A DNA stretch of 64,000 nt from Lonicera japonica (taxonomy: Eukaryota; Streptophyta; Magnoliopsida; Dipsacales; Caprifoliaceae): contig CM038469.1 of NCBI GenBank assembly GCA_021464415.1, positions 4,628,501-4,692,500 on the forward strand, read 5' to 3'. The translations under genes and the position numbers were made by a program. Positions 22,540 to 34,406 of the stretch are shown piece by piece. How positions within the stretch are numbered: the first letter of the stretch is position 1; each line of letters begins with the position of its first letter. Under the pieces are notes generated by a model. That model was given only the letters and a program-made list of their open reading frames with translations, did no database searches and was not told where the DNA came from.

Positions 22540-24502
22540 GGCAAAAAGAACATAAAAAGAGAGTTTGTGTTTTAAAAGAGTTTCTTTTTTCTTTTTCTTT
22601 TTCTTTTTTTTTTCCTTTGGGTTCTAAGAATTGATTAGATTAGATTTGGGGTTAGGGTTTTGAACAAAAACAGGAACATCTTTATCCATGGATGAGAAAG
22701 AAAAGAGAAGAGAAGAAAAAGAAATGAGTTTTAGAGAGAGAGGGGGTTTTCTTTCTTATGTTAAAATATAGTGTTTTTGGTAGGAGGTTATCAGAGGTGA
22801 TGATGAGAATTGAATAGTGATACTGTAGATAACATTGAAAAATCTGGGTTATGTGGTTGTGGCTTCTTAACCAGTTGGGGGGGTTTTAACCTGGGTTCTA
22901 AATCTGTGGTTAACTTTTCAGGGGGGGGGGGGGGGAGCCCCACTTGAAGATTAGATGTTAGTGTCTGATGTATGTAATAAATACACTACACACCTCATTT
23001 ACTTGGATTTCAATCTTTAATTGGGGATCTGGAGGTTTTGACTCGCTTTGATTCATTCTTAGCGAGTTGCAACATCTGGGGACCATTTTTTTCACTCACC
23101 TAATTATTCATTAAAATACAAGTCAATGAATATTTTTTGGACCAGTCTTGGGGTATTCATTCTTATACACTGTTTTTCTGGATATGGCAATAGTAAAGAT
23201 GGGCAAGCATCTTGACCTTGTTAAGTCTATAGGTTTGAGTAGTAACAAACTCACATAACACCGGACACGCCATATAAAAATTTTCAAAAATATAAAATAC
23301 AAACATAACATTAATATAATATATTAAGTAAAAATAATAAATTAATATTAAACAAGAGAAAAAAAAACACATAAAACATAAAAATTCACTTAAAACTAAA
23401 AATATTAAACAAAACTACAAATAGAGTTATCTAGCTCATAACATTTTTGATAGTTCACAAAAAAAAAAAAGCTACCAAGTTGCCATAAAATTAATGATAC
23501 AAAAAAGTGCTTACTGAAATAAAATTAAACCAAAAAAGTCCATAGTCCTCCTCATTTATATATATATATATATAGTCTTAATTTTGACCCTTTAGATTCT
23601 AAATATAATAATTAATCAATTCAAATTTTAAAATTTAGTATTAGTGACCTTTTTATTTTAACTCTTCAAATTTCAAATAATTTTAAAATATGCCCCTCTA
23701 TGTCCTTTAAATATCTCTCACATGTCTCATAAAAAATTCAAGTACTAGGACACAACTAACAAACATTGAACTTGTGTCATACGTTCGGACATATATATTC
23801 GTATTATGTGAGTGTTCGACAGCTACAACAGTCTTTAAATGAGTCCCCGTAATTTCTAACCTTTTACTCTTATAAGATTATTCACTAGAATATGAACCAA
23901 GCTAGTTTGGATAGAAAATTTCAAGTTTGGCAAAATTAAAACTTTGAGGTGAAATTATTTAAAATATTTATCTAATTCAGCAAACAAATTAAATTAACAA
24001 ATATAAATATAATTTACATAATGTATCATAAGTTTATTGATCGGTGAGTAGTACACGTCCTCGTAATCTCTTACACTATTATATTTACTGACTAATACAA
24101 TAATTTTACGCAAATCTAAAATCACATTTTTAAATTGTTTTAAATATTATAATTTGAATGGAACGAGTTAACCAGGAGAGTTCGTTTTCTTGTAAATGTA
24201 AATACATCTTTTGTAGGGTAATAAACATTGAGGCAGCGATCTGCAGTAGTACTGACCCCATTTACTCACTCAAACCACCCCCCACCCCCACTCCCACCCC
24301 CACCTCTTAATTTGTCAATGTTGCAGTGAACAACTGGACCTTAATGGGCAGCACCCCCAATATTCCTTTTATATACAAACCAACCCTCCTCCTTTATTTT
24401 TAATTAAACAAATTGATACCACAATTACCCTTCATTATTCCTATAGCCCTTTTAGCATATACAGTAATATTGAATTATAATTGTGGGTAAACTGTCCTTT
24501 CA
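22540..24502 (-). promoter_or_regulatory. Upstream region of ZHD
   Basis: The first 200-250 bp before the ZHD ATG are rich in A/G on the coding strand and probably hold the 5' untranslated region. A 15-bp G homopolymer lies at 22921-22935 on the + strand. Farther out is AT-rich DNA and a C-rich tract (24279-24303). No other gene was seen; the - frames at 23123-23372 are AT-driven. Confidence 0.4.
22921..22935 (+). repeat. Poly-G run (15 G)
   Basis: Fifteen consecutive G about 380 bp upstream of the ZHD start. Such runs are prone to length error in sequencing and to slippage. Confidence 0.8.
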
Positions 24503-24505
24503 TTA

Positions 24506-24937
24506 GGCCATCTTCAATTCTACACAAATAATTTTTTTATAATAGAAAACAAATTCTCCAATTTTTTTATGATAGAAATGAATAATAGAAAAAATCTTCT
24601 CTAATGAGCATTTCTATCTCCATTTCTATCTTAGGTGAAAGTCTAGTAGGATTGTGAATTTATATTACTATTTCTACATGTAAAAATGATAATAGAAATT
24701 TTTTATATGACATGAAAAATTTTCATTGGTTGTTGTAATACTCACTAATTTACTCTTTTCTTAAATAAAGGAACAAATAAGAAAGAAATAGAACAATAGG
24801 AAATTATCATTGGAGACTATTTTTTCTATCATTTTATACCAATGCAAATATAATGCTAATAGATATAAAAATATTATAAAATAATATTGACACGTAGGAT
24901 AGAAATGCAAAAATAGAAAATACCATTGAAGATGGGC
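24506..24937. mobile_element. PIF/Harbinger-like MITE, 432 bp
   Basis: The ends are inverted: GGCCATCTTCAATTC at the left, and complement GCCCATCTTCAATGG at the right. The flanks are TTA (24503-24505) and TTG (24938-24940), one mismatch from the TTA expected. The interior is AT-rich with repeated 'atagaaat' units. Confidence 0.6.
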
Positions 24938-25168
24938 TTGTTTGCCGATTCTACCCCTATAAAATTTGGATGAAAACGGCGCCGTATGTATTTATTTCCT
25001 GGACTATTATGCCCTTGGTTAAGTTGGTAAATGATCAGCTAAAAAATTCCAAAACGTAGCCGAAACTAATTTTTGGAGTTTAGTGCATGAAAAATACAAC
25101 AAGAGTAGTTGGCTAGTACTAAATAACTACGATTAGCTCTTAATTTAGTAACCATGTTAGCTTGCTGC

Positions 25169-25236
25169 CACGTGTACTAGCATTTCAGAGGTGGCGACAC
25201 GTGGACTTCGTACTTTTCCTCACTTGACTGCCACGT
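25169..25236. promoter_or_regulatory. Cluster of three G-box/ABRE-like motifs
   Basis: CACGTG at 25169-25174, CACGTG at 25198-25203 and CCACGT at 25231-25236 lie within 68 bp. Such spacing is typical of bZIP/bHLH-responsive modules. The nearest gene in a suitable direction is ZHD, 2.6 kb away with a MITE between them, so the link is uncertain. Confidence 0.35.
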
Positions 25237-26237
25237 ATACTACTTACGTATCCTTGCTAACTGAACCAGCGTATTATTTTTAGTTAATTAATTAATCTTT
25301 GCCAATATTTGGTGATGGATTGACAAGTGAAAACTTTAAACTAAGGGATATGATAAAGTACTGCTACTCTACACTTTAATATTTTACACCATTCTGTACA
25401 AATGTCAGCTTTGTGTATTTCTACACTGTAAAGCTAAAAAAAAAACAAAAAAGAAATCTTTGCAAATTTTTAATATTTGTAATTTGGACTTTAGGGTGTT
25501 ACAATAGTGATGATATATAAAGATTCTTTTGTTTTTTTACTCAAACTCGATTCATGTGAATTTTGATTTTTTATCCGTCCTTACATTCAAATATTGAATA
25601 CTATGATCGAATATTAAATGTATCAGTATAATATTTATATCAATTTTAGTATTTTTACACATTTAATTTTAATACAAGTTATAATAGATTTAGGTCATTT
25701 TTAAAAGAGAAAAATTGAACTGCAACATTCAGTGTAAATTATTAAATTTTTAACTATTACAACAAAGATTAAACCTTTTTGTACACATAATTTTTGTAGG
25801 GAAAAGTAGATAAAAAAGTAAAGAAGAAAAATAATATTTTAGTTTAAAACAATAAATTATAGAAAATGGAGAAAATTATTAAAATCCAGAATTTCAATAT
25901 ACTTTGAATGGGGAATTCAATGAAATCATCACTCCAATCATTCCGTGGCAAAGGTTTAATCATCAATGGTTGTGCTTATCCCAAGTTGCATCGAAAATTG
26001 TTTTTAAAGTGTGCATTTTATTCATTCATTTTGTTTATATATTTTGTGCGCGGTTGTAAAAAGGTAACGCCACTTTTCGTATTACTTAATTTTTATATGG
26101 GGAGGAGCGGGGCCAGAAGTACGTATCAATTTGTTGTTGTGCTATAAAATTATTTGTTGCTATATAAACTATTTGCTATTTAAATTTAAACTCGACAACA
26201 ATTGTTTTAACTCGCAGCTATTCATTATATCAATAAT

Positions 26238-26238
<1 letters not shown>

Positions 26239-26308
<70 letters not shown>
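26239..26308 (+). repeat. (AG)35 microsatellite
   Basis: 70 bp of uninterrupted AG dinucleotide. Confidence 0.95.
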
Positions 26309-26311
<3 letters not shown>

Positions 26312-26743
26312 GACTAATGTTTAATTTTTATTAACTAATCAATGAATTTAGTTAGGAGAAATGCCGGGGAGTCACTTTGGTTTTTTGTTCAAGTTTTGCA
26401 TTTTCTCGATAATTTTGTTTTATGATAGTATATAACACGCATAAGAGTATCTTCGCACTTTGATAAAAAGCCAGTGGTCTTATTTAATAAAATGAAATTG
26501 GATAAAGAAATGAAATGCTCAACTATATTTTTCAAATTAAATTCAGTTTCATCATATTGTGATTCAATGCTAATTATGAATCAGAAAACTCTAAATAAGT
26601 TAGAGTTGTTCATAATTCCACTAGAACAACAATGTGATCAAGCCTAATAATTTAGTGCACTCATGGTGACACTTAAATTAATTTTTACGTTGAATGTATA
26701 TTTATACTAAGAAGGAGAGCGATATATTTGTAATTGTTGAGAC

Positions 26744-27289
26744 TAGGGGTGTGCATAAACCAACCCGTACTGAACGAACCGAACCGAGAAATATACAATT
26801 TTTTCGGATTTTATAAATGCAACGGTCTGATCGGGTCTGAAAAATCTTGAACCGTTACTATTCGGTCCGGTCTACGGTCTGACTCAAAAAAATTATCCAA
26901 AAACCGGACCGGACCGAACTGTACATGAGTTTGTTATATTTTGGGCCTATATATTTTGATATCAAGACTTTTGAAATTTGGGCCTATGTATTTTTATTAG
27001 TATGTGTAGAAAGCATTGGTTCATTAAAATAAGCTTCACATATATATATAATATGTTATGGAAAATGGCTAAATAAGTGTGAAAAAAAAAGCCCAAATTA
27101 AATTGGCCCATTAAAAAAGCCCAGACTAGTTGAATTGACCGAAACTGAACTGTTTAAATTGGTCCGGTCTAGTCCGACCTTAGCTAGCAATTCGATCCAG
27201 TCTAGTCCCAAAATTCCTAGGACTGAAGAGCTCTGTCCGGTCCGATCTAATGATCAACGGTCCGGTCAACCGGACCATGCACACCCCTA
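26744..27289. mobile_element. hAT-type MITE (TAGGGGTGTG family), 546 bp
   Basis: Ends TAGGGGTGTGCAT and ATGCACACCCCTA are exact inverted repeats, flanked by an exact 8-bp duplication GTTGAGAC (26736-26743 and 27290-27297), the size expected for hAT. The interior is full of short CGGTCCGGT and CCGGACCG motifs on both strands and encodes nothing. Elements at 35275-35880 and 53782-54382 have the same build. Confidence 0.88.
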
Positions 27290-27817
27290 GTTGAGACTCG
27301 ATCAAACCGTCTCCAACTTAAAACTTTAATTTTTGCAAATTGATTGAAAGTTGTTTTTACGCTTGAACAATTGAACAAACGTAATACCCTCCCTTCGCTT
27401 CAAAGCTTTCTTACTGTAAATGTAAAATGAGAAGGGGACAGAGTCACGTTGTATGGGGTTGGGGACTTTTTCTAGAAGTAGATTGAGTATAATTTCTCCT
27501 TTGTAAAGCTAAGTGTCTGTTTTTATCAAATAAGTAAATTAAAGGCAAAGACCATACCCTCCATCAACTTGTACGTGAAAAGGAAGGGGGGTAATGGACA
27601 AAGTCAACAAAATCTTTATCATTTGTTTTGGATCTACTCCCCATGATAATGCAGAGTAGTTATGGGCGGCAAGGGGTTTTGTTTCAATGAAAATGAAAAT
27701 AACACATGAATTGGCCCATGCCATTTAGGATAATGCAATCAAATATTAAATGCATACTCATTTTTAATCAGTTGGTGATTTCTCATGGATAATGCTCTTC
27801 TCAAAACGCAAACTACT

Positions 27818-27820
<3 letters not shown>

Positions 27821-27862
<42 letters not shown>
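27821..27862 (+). repeat. (CT)21 microsatellite
   Basis: 42 bp of CT dinucleotide, 1.5 kb from the (AG)35 tract. Confidence 0.95.
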
Positions 27863-27865
<3 letters not shown>

Positions 27866-27968
27866 ATGGTCTTTGCGGTTAAGTGATGATGTTTTCAAAA
27901 TTGACCAGTACGAATTTAATTAATTTTTCCTCGATTTCTTTCTTAGCGATCCCTTCGGATTTCCTTAT

Positions 27969-29081
27969 TGTATGTATCTATAAGAAAAAGAGAAACACAA
28001 GTAGTTTATTTTAAATTAAAAGTTTAAAATAAAAGGTTCTTGTTAATTCAAGACAAGAATCCAATGAATTATGGGATCTAGATGATGAATTCTAACTGAA
28101 TATAATGTCCTTCACAGAACTACCATATTAAAGAACTTAGTCTAATAGTAATTATTGCAAACAAAAAAGAATCAATTCTTAAATTATCTTCTTTTTTTTT
28201 TGCTATTTGAGGATCCAACAGCACTCATTACTCTGCAACATTTTGTATACTCATGTCCACGTGCTATATTCAAGGAAAGATGCAAAAACAAAACCATAAC
28301 AACTCAAAACGTAGACTCAACAATGAATATGATGATAAAATTTCCAAATCCATGATTCATTTCCATCTCCATTAATTTAAAACAAGCTCATTATATCATA
28401 ATCAAGTCTGCTAAAGTCACTCTACAACGGATATACCACTATCTCATTCCAGCCCACCTTTGTTAGTAAAATTAAATAGAACTAAATCATAATATGTAAT
28501 AGAGCTATAATCAACCCTAAAACTCACACTTATTAGATCTAAACAATGATCAAAAAAAGAACAAATTAGCTATAGCTTATAAACTAGATACAAAACTCAC
28601 ATTTCACCCTAATTTTTACACATTCAAACGAAACAAATAGAGAACCACTAACCTTGGTGGCTTGGTCGGTGATTAGTGGCTGAAGCCTGAGTGCGTGGGT
28701 GGTTGCCGGTCGGTGCTGTGGACGGGACGTCGTTGGATGGAGTGGGAGAGTGGAGTGAAACAGAGTGGAAAAAAAGAGAGAAACAAGGGAGAAGACTGAA
28801 GAGAATGGAAAAATAAAGGGGGAGAGTGAGATCGAGATCTCTCTTCTCGTTTAAGTGTATTTCAATTCTCAAAATGCCCCTCAACTTTTATTTCTTACAA
28901 TTGCATACCCTCAACTATAAATTTATGCATATAAGTCCCTATTTAAAAAAAACAAAAAAAAAAATTGCCGAAATCATCGGGGGTGCGCGCGCACCACCTT
29001 GTCACTACGTAGATACACCCCTGATTGTATGTATGTATAAGAAAAAGAGAAACACGAGTAGTTTATTTTAAATTAAAAGTT
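27969..29081 (+). repeat. Pair of roughly 60-bp direct repeats, 1.05 kb apart
   Basis: The copy starting TTGTATGTATCTATAAGAAA (27969-28026) recurs at 29023-29081 with only about three differences. The 1-kb segment between carries no recognisable transposon ends. It could be a segmental duplication or the footprint of an insertion. Confidence 0.65.
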
Positions 29082-31829
29082 TATAATTGAATTTCATACA
29101 TGTAATACACTGACGAAATATTTAAAGTTTCATGCAAAACTTTTTTTATACCATGCTAGTTTACCTATACAAGCGATATGCACATGACTCATGTCAATTA
29201 AGATTGATAAGTAGTGCAACAATGAGCAATTCATAATTTCCTTTGTGACAAGTATATATCCAAATCTTATTGTTTTTACTGAAGAATTAAAGTTGTAAGA
29301 ATAATTTTTATTTTATTTCTAAAAAAATGACACTATTTCAAAAAAGGAATATGCTATTAGTTGAATAAATTATCAATAAAGGGTGGTCTCCAATCAATAT
29401 TAGGTTATGTTGAAAGCTCATCTACCAAAATCATTTGGACAACTATATATAATATCTTACTCCAATCATTCAGCAGGTATTATATATAGTATTTATATTT
29501 ATATTTAATCCACCTCTATTTTATTCCTTGAATTTATACCCATATATTTAAACAACCGTCTCAATTCACTCATCGAGGATGCCTCCTAAATCTATAAATA
29601 ATGAAATCTAGTTCTAATATATTTAAATCCAAATTTCATATTGATAATTTTCACCCAATTTTTTATAAAATTACTCCATTTTTCTGTCACACTGAACTAT
29701 TCATTTTTTTTAATACGTATATAGAGAGAGAATATAAATATGATTTGTTTCATATAAGATTTTCTCTTATGGTGAGCTCTCCTTTCTTAATACGTGGCCA
29801 TTAAATTTATTTTTTACTTAAATAAGGATTGGTTCGAAGTTTAATTGAGTAGTAATCCAAACCCAAAATTAGCAAGATTAAAATTTCTCTTTCTCAAAGA
29901 TTTAAATACTTTGGTCATATAGACTAGGACGGTAGAATGTCAAGAAAAGAAAATGGCAGCAAACCTTAGAGAGAGAATGACTAGATTAAATTAAGCAACC
30001 TTTTTGTAACTTGGATTAGGAGTTAACTAAGTTGCCTCCTACACTATAAATATATCGATTATTGGCTCCTCTAATCACTATAGTAAAAAAATGTTGGTTT
30101 TTCATTTTTGCAATGTCCAATAAGTTGGTGCAAGCTGGTAAAAAAAAACATATAAAAATGATAGGGACAAGTAAAATTTGATTGAAAGCGTCACAATAGT
30201 AGTATGAATATAATAAAATACACGTATGATGCAACTAAGACTATAAATACATTTATTTTAAATTGTCACCAGCTTGATGAGAGGTAACATTTGCTATTAG
30301 GTGATTAAACGTCTATTAGGTGTGTCACAATATATAACTACAAATTTTTTTTTTATGAAGAGAAAAAAAAAAGAACCTAGCTGGAGGTAGCTAATATTTG
30401 CTTTTCCTCTAATAGTTGATGTTTATTTAAGTTTCAATAACCTTGTTTATTAACATAAAATAGTTATGCTCAAATAGTTCAGAACCGTGTTAGAATTTTT
30501 GTAGACTGTCTGTGTAAATAATGGAAAAAAGTATTTGAATCCAAAAAAATATATAATTGTACGTTAACGTACTGAAATGCTACGGGCCGGAAAAGAGAGA
30601 GAGAGGCTTCAAACATGCACTTCAATCCACTTGAATGGGGCGGAGTCTTTTTTTTAACCAAGTTGGACTCAGGTAAAATAAACTCATACGCTTGACCTAC
30701 CTTACCCGGAATATAATGTTTTATCCTTTTAATACCCTTATAATTACACTAGAGCGGTCCAGTTAATGCTAGTCTGGGCGGCAGGTTAGAGTTTTTCATT
30801 GTAAAACACATCTGAACTGGGTTAGGGTCTTTGTATACTTAGACGAGTCGGATTTAAATTAGGTCGAGTCTTTATATACTTAAACGAGTCGGATTTGAGA
30901 TTGGCCAAACCAACTATGTTGTTATTCCTATTTACTACCACTATAATCAATAGACTCAGACATGCCATACTGCTGTAGGTCTTCAAAGCCCAATAATCTC
31001 GTGAGGTGCTAAGGTTTTGACGGTCCAGTCTCACATAATAATGAATGATACAACAACTTTGTGGATAAAAGAAATAATTTATATGTTCGTCCAGAATCTC
31101 ATGGGCTGGGCCAAAGAATAACTTTCAATACTAGCAGCCCATTATCAAATAAATAATCTGATAAAAAGGGAAAATAAAATAATATTCTTACCTGCTTTAC
31201 TTACCGGATAATCATATCAAATAAATTAATGTGGTATATATTTTTTAAAAAATGTACAATTCCCCAATACATGTGGTATAACCAATAGATGAAGTCGATA
31301 AGCATAAAAGAAATGATGGTGATTTTTTTTATCACTAAAAATGATATAAATACAGTAAAAGTGCTCACTTTTGTCAACAGTGGCTTTTTCCTTTCATAGG
31401 ATAATTTTACATTTTTTTTTCAAGTGGTACTATTTTTGACATACCAATTTGATAACTTTAATCTTATTTCTGCTTGTATGATTTATAGTATTTAGAAGAA
31501 AAGATTTCATTAAGCTGTGAAGTTCCAGGTTCGAGTGAATTTCTCTCTTGACAAAATTATTCCATTTTTTTTTGTCTGACATAATTGAAAAATAAAGTGT
31601 CAAATTTCATCATAGTATTGTGGCCCACTAAAACAGAGACCATTAATGACCAATGGGGGCCCCACAATTCATAACCGTGGATGATGGGCAAGTAGATTGA
31701 CCAAACCTTAATCGTAACCCGACCGATCACAATTACAGCAATTAAATCAATGGTGAGGAGATTCTTAACATTCCCCTACCTATTGCTATGGATATGACGG
31801 AACTGGTCCGGAAAGTTCAATGTGGGAAA

Positions 31830-32104
31830 TTGCTATAATATGATTCTTGATTCTTGTCTCATTGATAAAACACATGGTATAGATTGGCAATGGATATGAA
31901 AAATGAAAATCCGCATCAGAATTATTAATCACATTTGGCTTTTACGCCAAGATAAGATCTTATCTAGTGATGCTTGTGTTAGAAGAGGCATTACTAATGA
32001 TGCTTAATGCAGAAAATGTGGTTATAGAGAAAACATTAACCATATTTTTAAAGTATGCAATCGCGCAAAAAAGGTTTGGAGTTTCATTTCTAGTAATGTT
32101 ACTA
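31830..32104 (+). pseudogene. LINE zf-RVT domain relic
   Basis: The frame reads W-x-W-(stop)-K-M-K-I, then IWLLRQDKILSSDACVRRG, C-x-x-C-G-Y and NHIFKVCNRAKKVW. This is the zinc-binding reverse transcriptase-associated domain of plant LINEs. A TGA replaces the second Trp codon and a TAA precedes the Cys pair. Confidence 0.75.
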
Positions 32105-33375
32105 CACTACAAGAAAAGTGGCATTTTGTGACGAATGTTTTTGTAACGGCTCTGAAACCGTTACTTAAAACATTTATTTGTTACAAATTTTGGTCCTGTT
32201 ACAATTAAATTTATTTGTCACAGTTGGTTACATTCCCGTTACAAATAAAATTTATTTGTAACAATGAAACGTATAACCTCGACAAATAACTTTATTTATC
32301 ACGACTTAAAGAGCCGTTATCAAAAATATATATTTATAAGTAATAATACGACATAGTTTCAATTAAAGAATATTAAAAAAAAATTAATTTATTAGATAAT
32401 AAAATATCAATTTTATTTCGTTCCCAACCATAAGCCCGCTCAGAACCCTCTTCTCCATCGTGAACCCTAATCCCCTCTTCTCCATCTCCTATTCCTAATC
32501 ACTGTCGCTCACCACTAGCATCAGAAAGGTACGTCTATTCTTTACTTTGTGGTCAGGAACCCTAATTTCAGTAGGTATGTTAGGTTTAATATTATGCAGG
32601 CTATTGTACTTGATGTGCTGTTGATTTTCCCTGATCTTTTGGAGAGGAGTTTCAATCCGAGAGATGGGTTTGGGTTGGATTTGCTGATGAGTTTGGATAG
32701 CACTGTGTTTTTGTTCCTTTTGGTGTGTTTGATTTATGGGTCTTCTTCTTGCTTGTTGGGTCAGTTGCCAAGATTGCCGATTGTAGCTGATGCTGCTGAT
32801 AGGCAAGTTCTATGAACTTTTACTTCCTTCCCTTTTTGTTGATTCTGTATTCAATTTTGAATGGAATTGTATAATTTCTAGGTGAACCATCCAAATGCAC
32901 CCTAAAACTTTAGGTGAATGTTATTATTTACCCTTACACATTTGATGAGAAAATGTTCAGTATATGTTTTGTTTAAGTTAGCCTAATCAGCTATAGCGTC
33001 TCTTTTATTATGGATGGTGGTTTATGAGGTGGATAAAGAGCCAATTTTGTTCATGTATTCGTTGGATTTTTGATAAAAGACTTGGTTAAGTGTCACTTTC
33101 TCTTGCCTTTTGAGTCATATGTGGAATTATACACGTAATCTACACTACGCTGTGAGAACAGTCCCACTGCTCTAGTTATACCTTTTTTATTTGGAATCCG
33201 AATGGAGAACCGAAATCAACAACAATTCACAATAAAGAAAACTAGCCCTACTTAACTTTATCCTTTGCCTATTCTACAATGAACACAAACTAGCTAGCAA
33301 CATTTGTCAAGGTACAATTAATCATTCAAAAAGTATCTTAAATCTTCTGGGGGAAAAAATCATCTTAAATCTTAA
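32105..33375 (+). mobile_element. CACTA-like insertion (one end identified) carrying a TIC20 fragment
   Basis: It begins CACTACAAGAAAAGTGG, the canonical terminus of plant CACTA (En/Spm) elements, exactly where the LINE frame breaks. The next 230 bp hold repeated 'tttatttgt' + 'aca' and 'cgttac' phrases that resemble subterminal repeats. A segment coding for the C-terminal part of a TIC20 protein follows. No matching end (TTCTTGTAGTG) is found before the LINE resumes near 33376, so the right end is lost or degenerate and the boundary is approximate. Confidence 0.55.
32537..32815 (+). pseudogene. TIC20: Captured C-terminal fragment of a TIC20 chloroplast import protein
   Basis: An open stretch of about 92 codons reads LYFVVRNPNFSRYVRFN, MQAIVLDVLLIFPDLLERSF, NPRDGFGLDLLMSLDSTVFLF and ends LPIVADAADRQVL plus TGA, a natural end for the family. 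This is the last two transmembrane segments of TIC20 (nearest TIC20-V/-II), a multi-spanning protein of the chloroplast inner-envelope import channel. The first two-thirds (transit peptide and first membrane spans) are absent, and the upstream DNA looks like an unrelated untranslated leader. There are no internal stops. The first in-frame ATG is at 32594. It lies inside the CACTA-like insert, so gene capture is likely; a plain truncated duplicate is the alternative. Confidence 0.82.
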
Positions 33376-33919
33376 TCCACAATTGTTTAGCCCTTCTATA
33401 GCTAGCAACGCAAGTGAGGTTGACTTTTTGTCTTGGCTTGATGCCAACCTTAAAAACAACAATTCCAACTCAACCTCATCGATAACGCGGAACACTATTT
33501 TCATGTCTACCATTTGGCACATCTGGAAAATGAGGAATGAATTCCAATTTAGTGGTAAAATCTAGAATGAACACCAAGTGGCCATTAAAAGTGTCAAGTT
33601 TGCTAATTGCGTTAATGATGCTTTTAACAGCAAAAACTTGGTTGGCAAAAATCCTAAATACAATCTCAATTGTTTCCACTTGCAGGTTGCATGAAAATTA
33701 ACGTGGATGGAAGCTGTTTTGGTGACCCCAAGCGCGGAAGTTTTGCCGGCTTAGTCAGAAGCGATCAAAGAAAATGGATTGAGGGATTTTTTGGATACAT
33801 CGGAGCCACGACATCCATCCAAGCTGAATTGTGGGGACTACGCCAAGTGCTCATATTAGCTCTAGAGAGAAGATGGATGGGAATCCTCAGTGAGAGTGAT
33901 TGCCAAGATACTTTGAATT
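33376..33919 (+). pseudogene. LINE linker and amino half of RNase H domain
   Basis: 33376-33565 encodes the linker typical of LINE ORF2 between zf-RVT and RNase H (DFLSWLDANL, TIWHIWKMRNEFQF). From 33670 RNase H starts with INVDGSCFGDPKRGSFAGLV, then an AELWGLRQVL segment and ESDCQDTLN. It breaks at 33920 where the hAT-like element sits. A TAG at 33563-33565 separates linker and RNase H. Confidence 0.78.
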
Positions 33920-34399
33920 CAGAACTGGCCCTGAGGCAGGGTTAGCAGCCTAGGGCCCAAAAATTAAGAAATGTGCCAATATTTTATTTCTATACATATA
34001 TTAAAAAAGAAAAAAAATTATAATGCAAATTTCCAAGAAAAATATCTCAAGTTTCCAAAACTCTAGTGATATATAGGAAAACGACTTTTTCAGCTCTTCT
34101 TTGATTCTTGTTTTCCAAATTCAATTTCAATCTTAGTAAGGGAGAATTAGAGGGGCACCAATATTTTTTCTTTCACTCACATTGATTTCAAAACAATACG
34201 AGAAAATTAAATATTTAATTGTAGTGTTTTTTCAAGGTTCTTTGCAATTGTAACGTATTTTTGGTGGCATGTAAATTTTTATAATTGAAATAAAATTAAT
34301 TTATCTTTTTAATATAAAAAATTAATATATTTATTTGTAAGATGACACATTTTAATAATTCGTTCAGTATTTTAAAATAGCTAGTCAAGACTAGCTCTG
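33920..34399. mobile_element. hAT-like non-autonomous element inside the LINE RNase H
   Basis: The element begins CAGAACTGGCCCTGAGG and its complementary right end reads CAGAGCTAGTC, with flanks tttgaatt (33912-33919) and tgtaaatc (34400-34407) that look like a decayed 8-bp duplication. Removing the element and one flank copy rejoins the RNase H frame: D-T-L-N continues to L-I-N-G-V-E-D-D. That independently fixes the boundaries. It is 480 bp, AT-rich and codes for nothing. Confidence 0.75.
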
Positions 34400-34406
34400 T
34401 GTAAAT

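Larger units (their letters stand above)
24938..26743. other. Intergenic region with ACGT-element cluster and a long AG repeat
   Basis: Contains three ACGT-core motifs at 25169-25236 and an (AG)35 tract at 26239-26308. No gene is supported; the frames at 25908-26334 have no homology that I recognise. Confidence 0.55.
27298..31829. other. Intergenic DNA with microsatellite and a roughly 60-bp direct repeat
   Basis: Holds a (CT)21 tract (27821-27862) and two near-identical copies of a roughly 60-bp segment (27969-28026 and 29023-29081). No open frame shows recognisable protein similarity. Confidence 0.55.

Noticed and set aside
26131..26334. Frame with a long alternating Arg-Glu tract
   Set aside because: It is just the translation of the (AG)35 microsatellite.
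32495..32806. 103-codon frame on the - strand
   Set aside because: It is the shadow of the TIC20-like coding segment on the + strand, which has clear family similarity.
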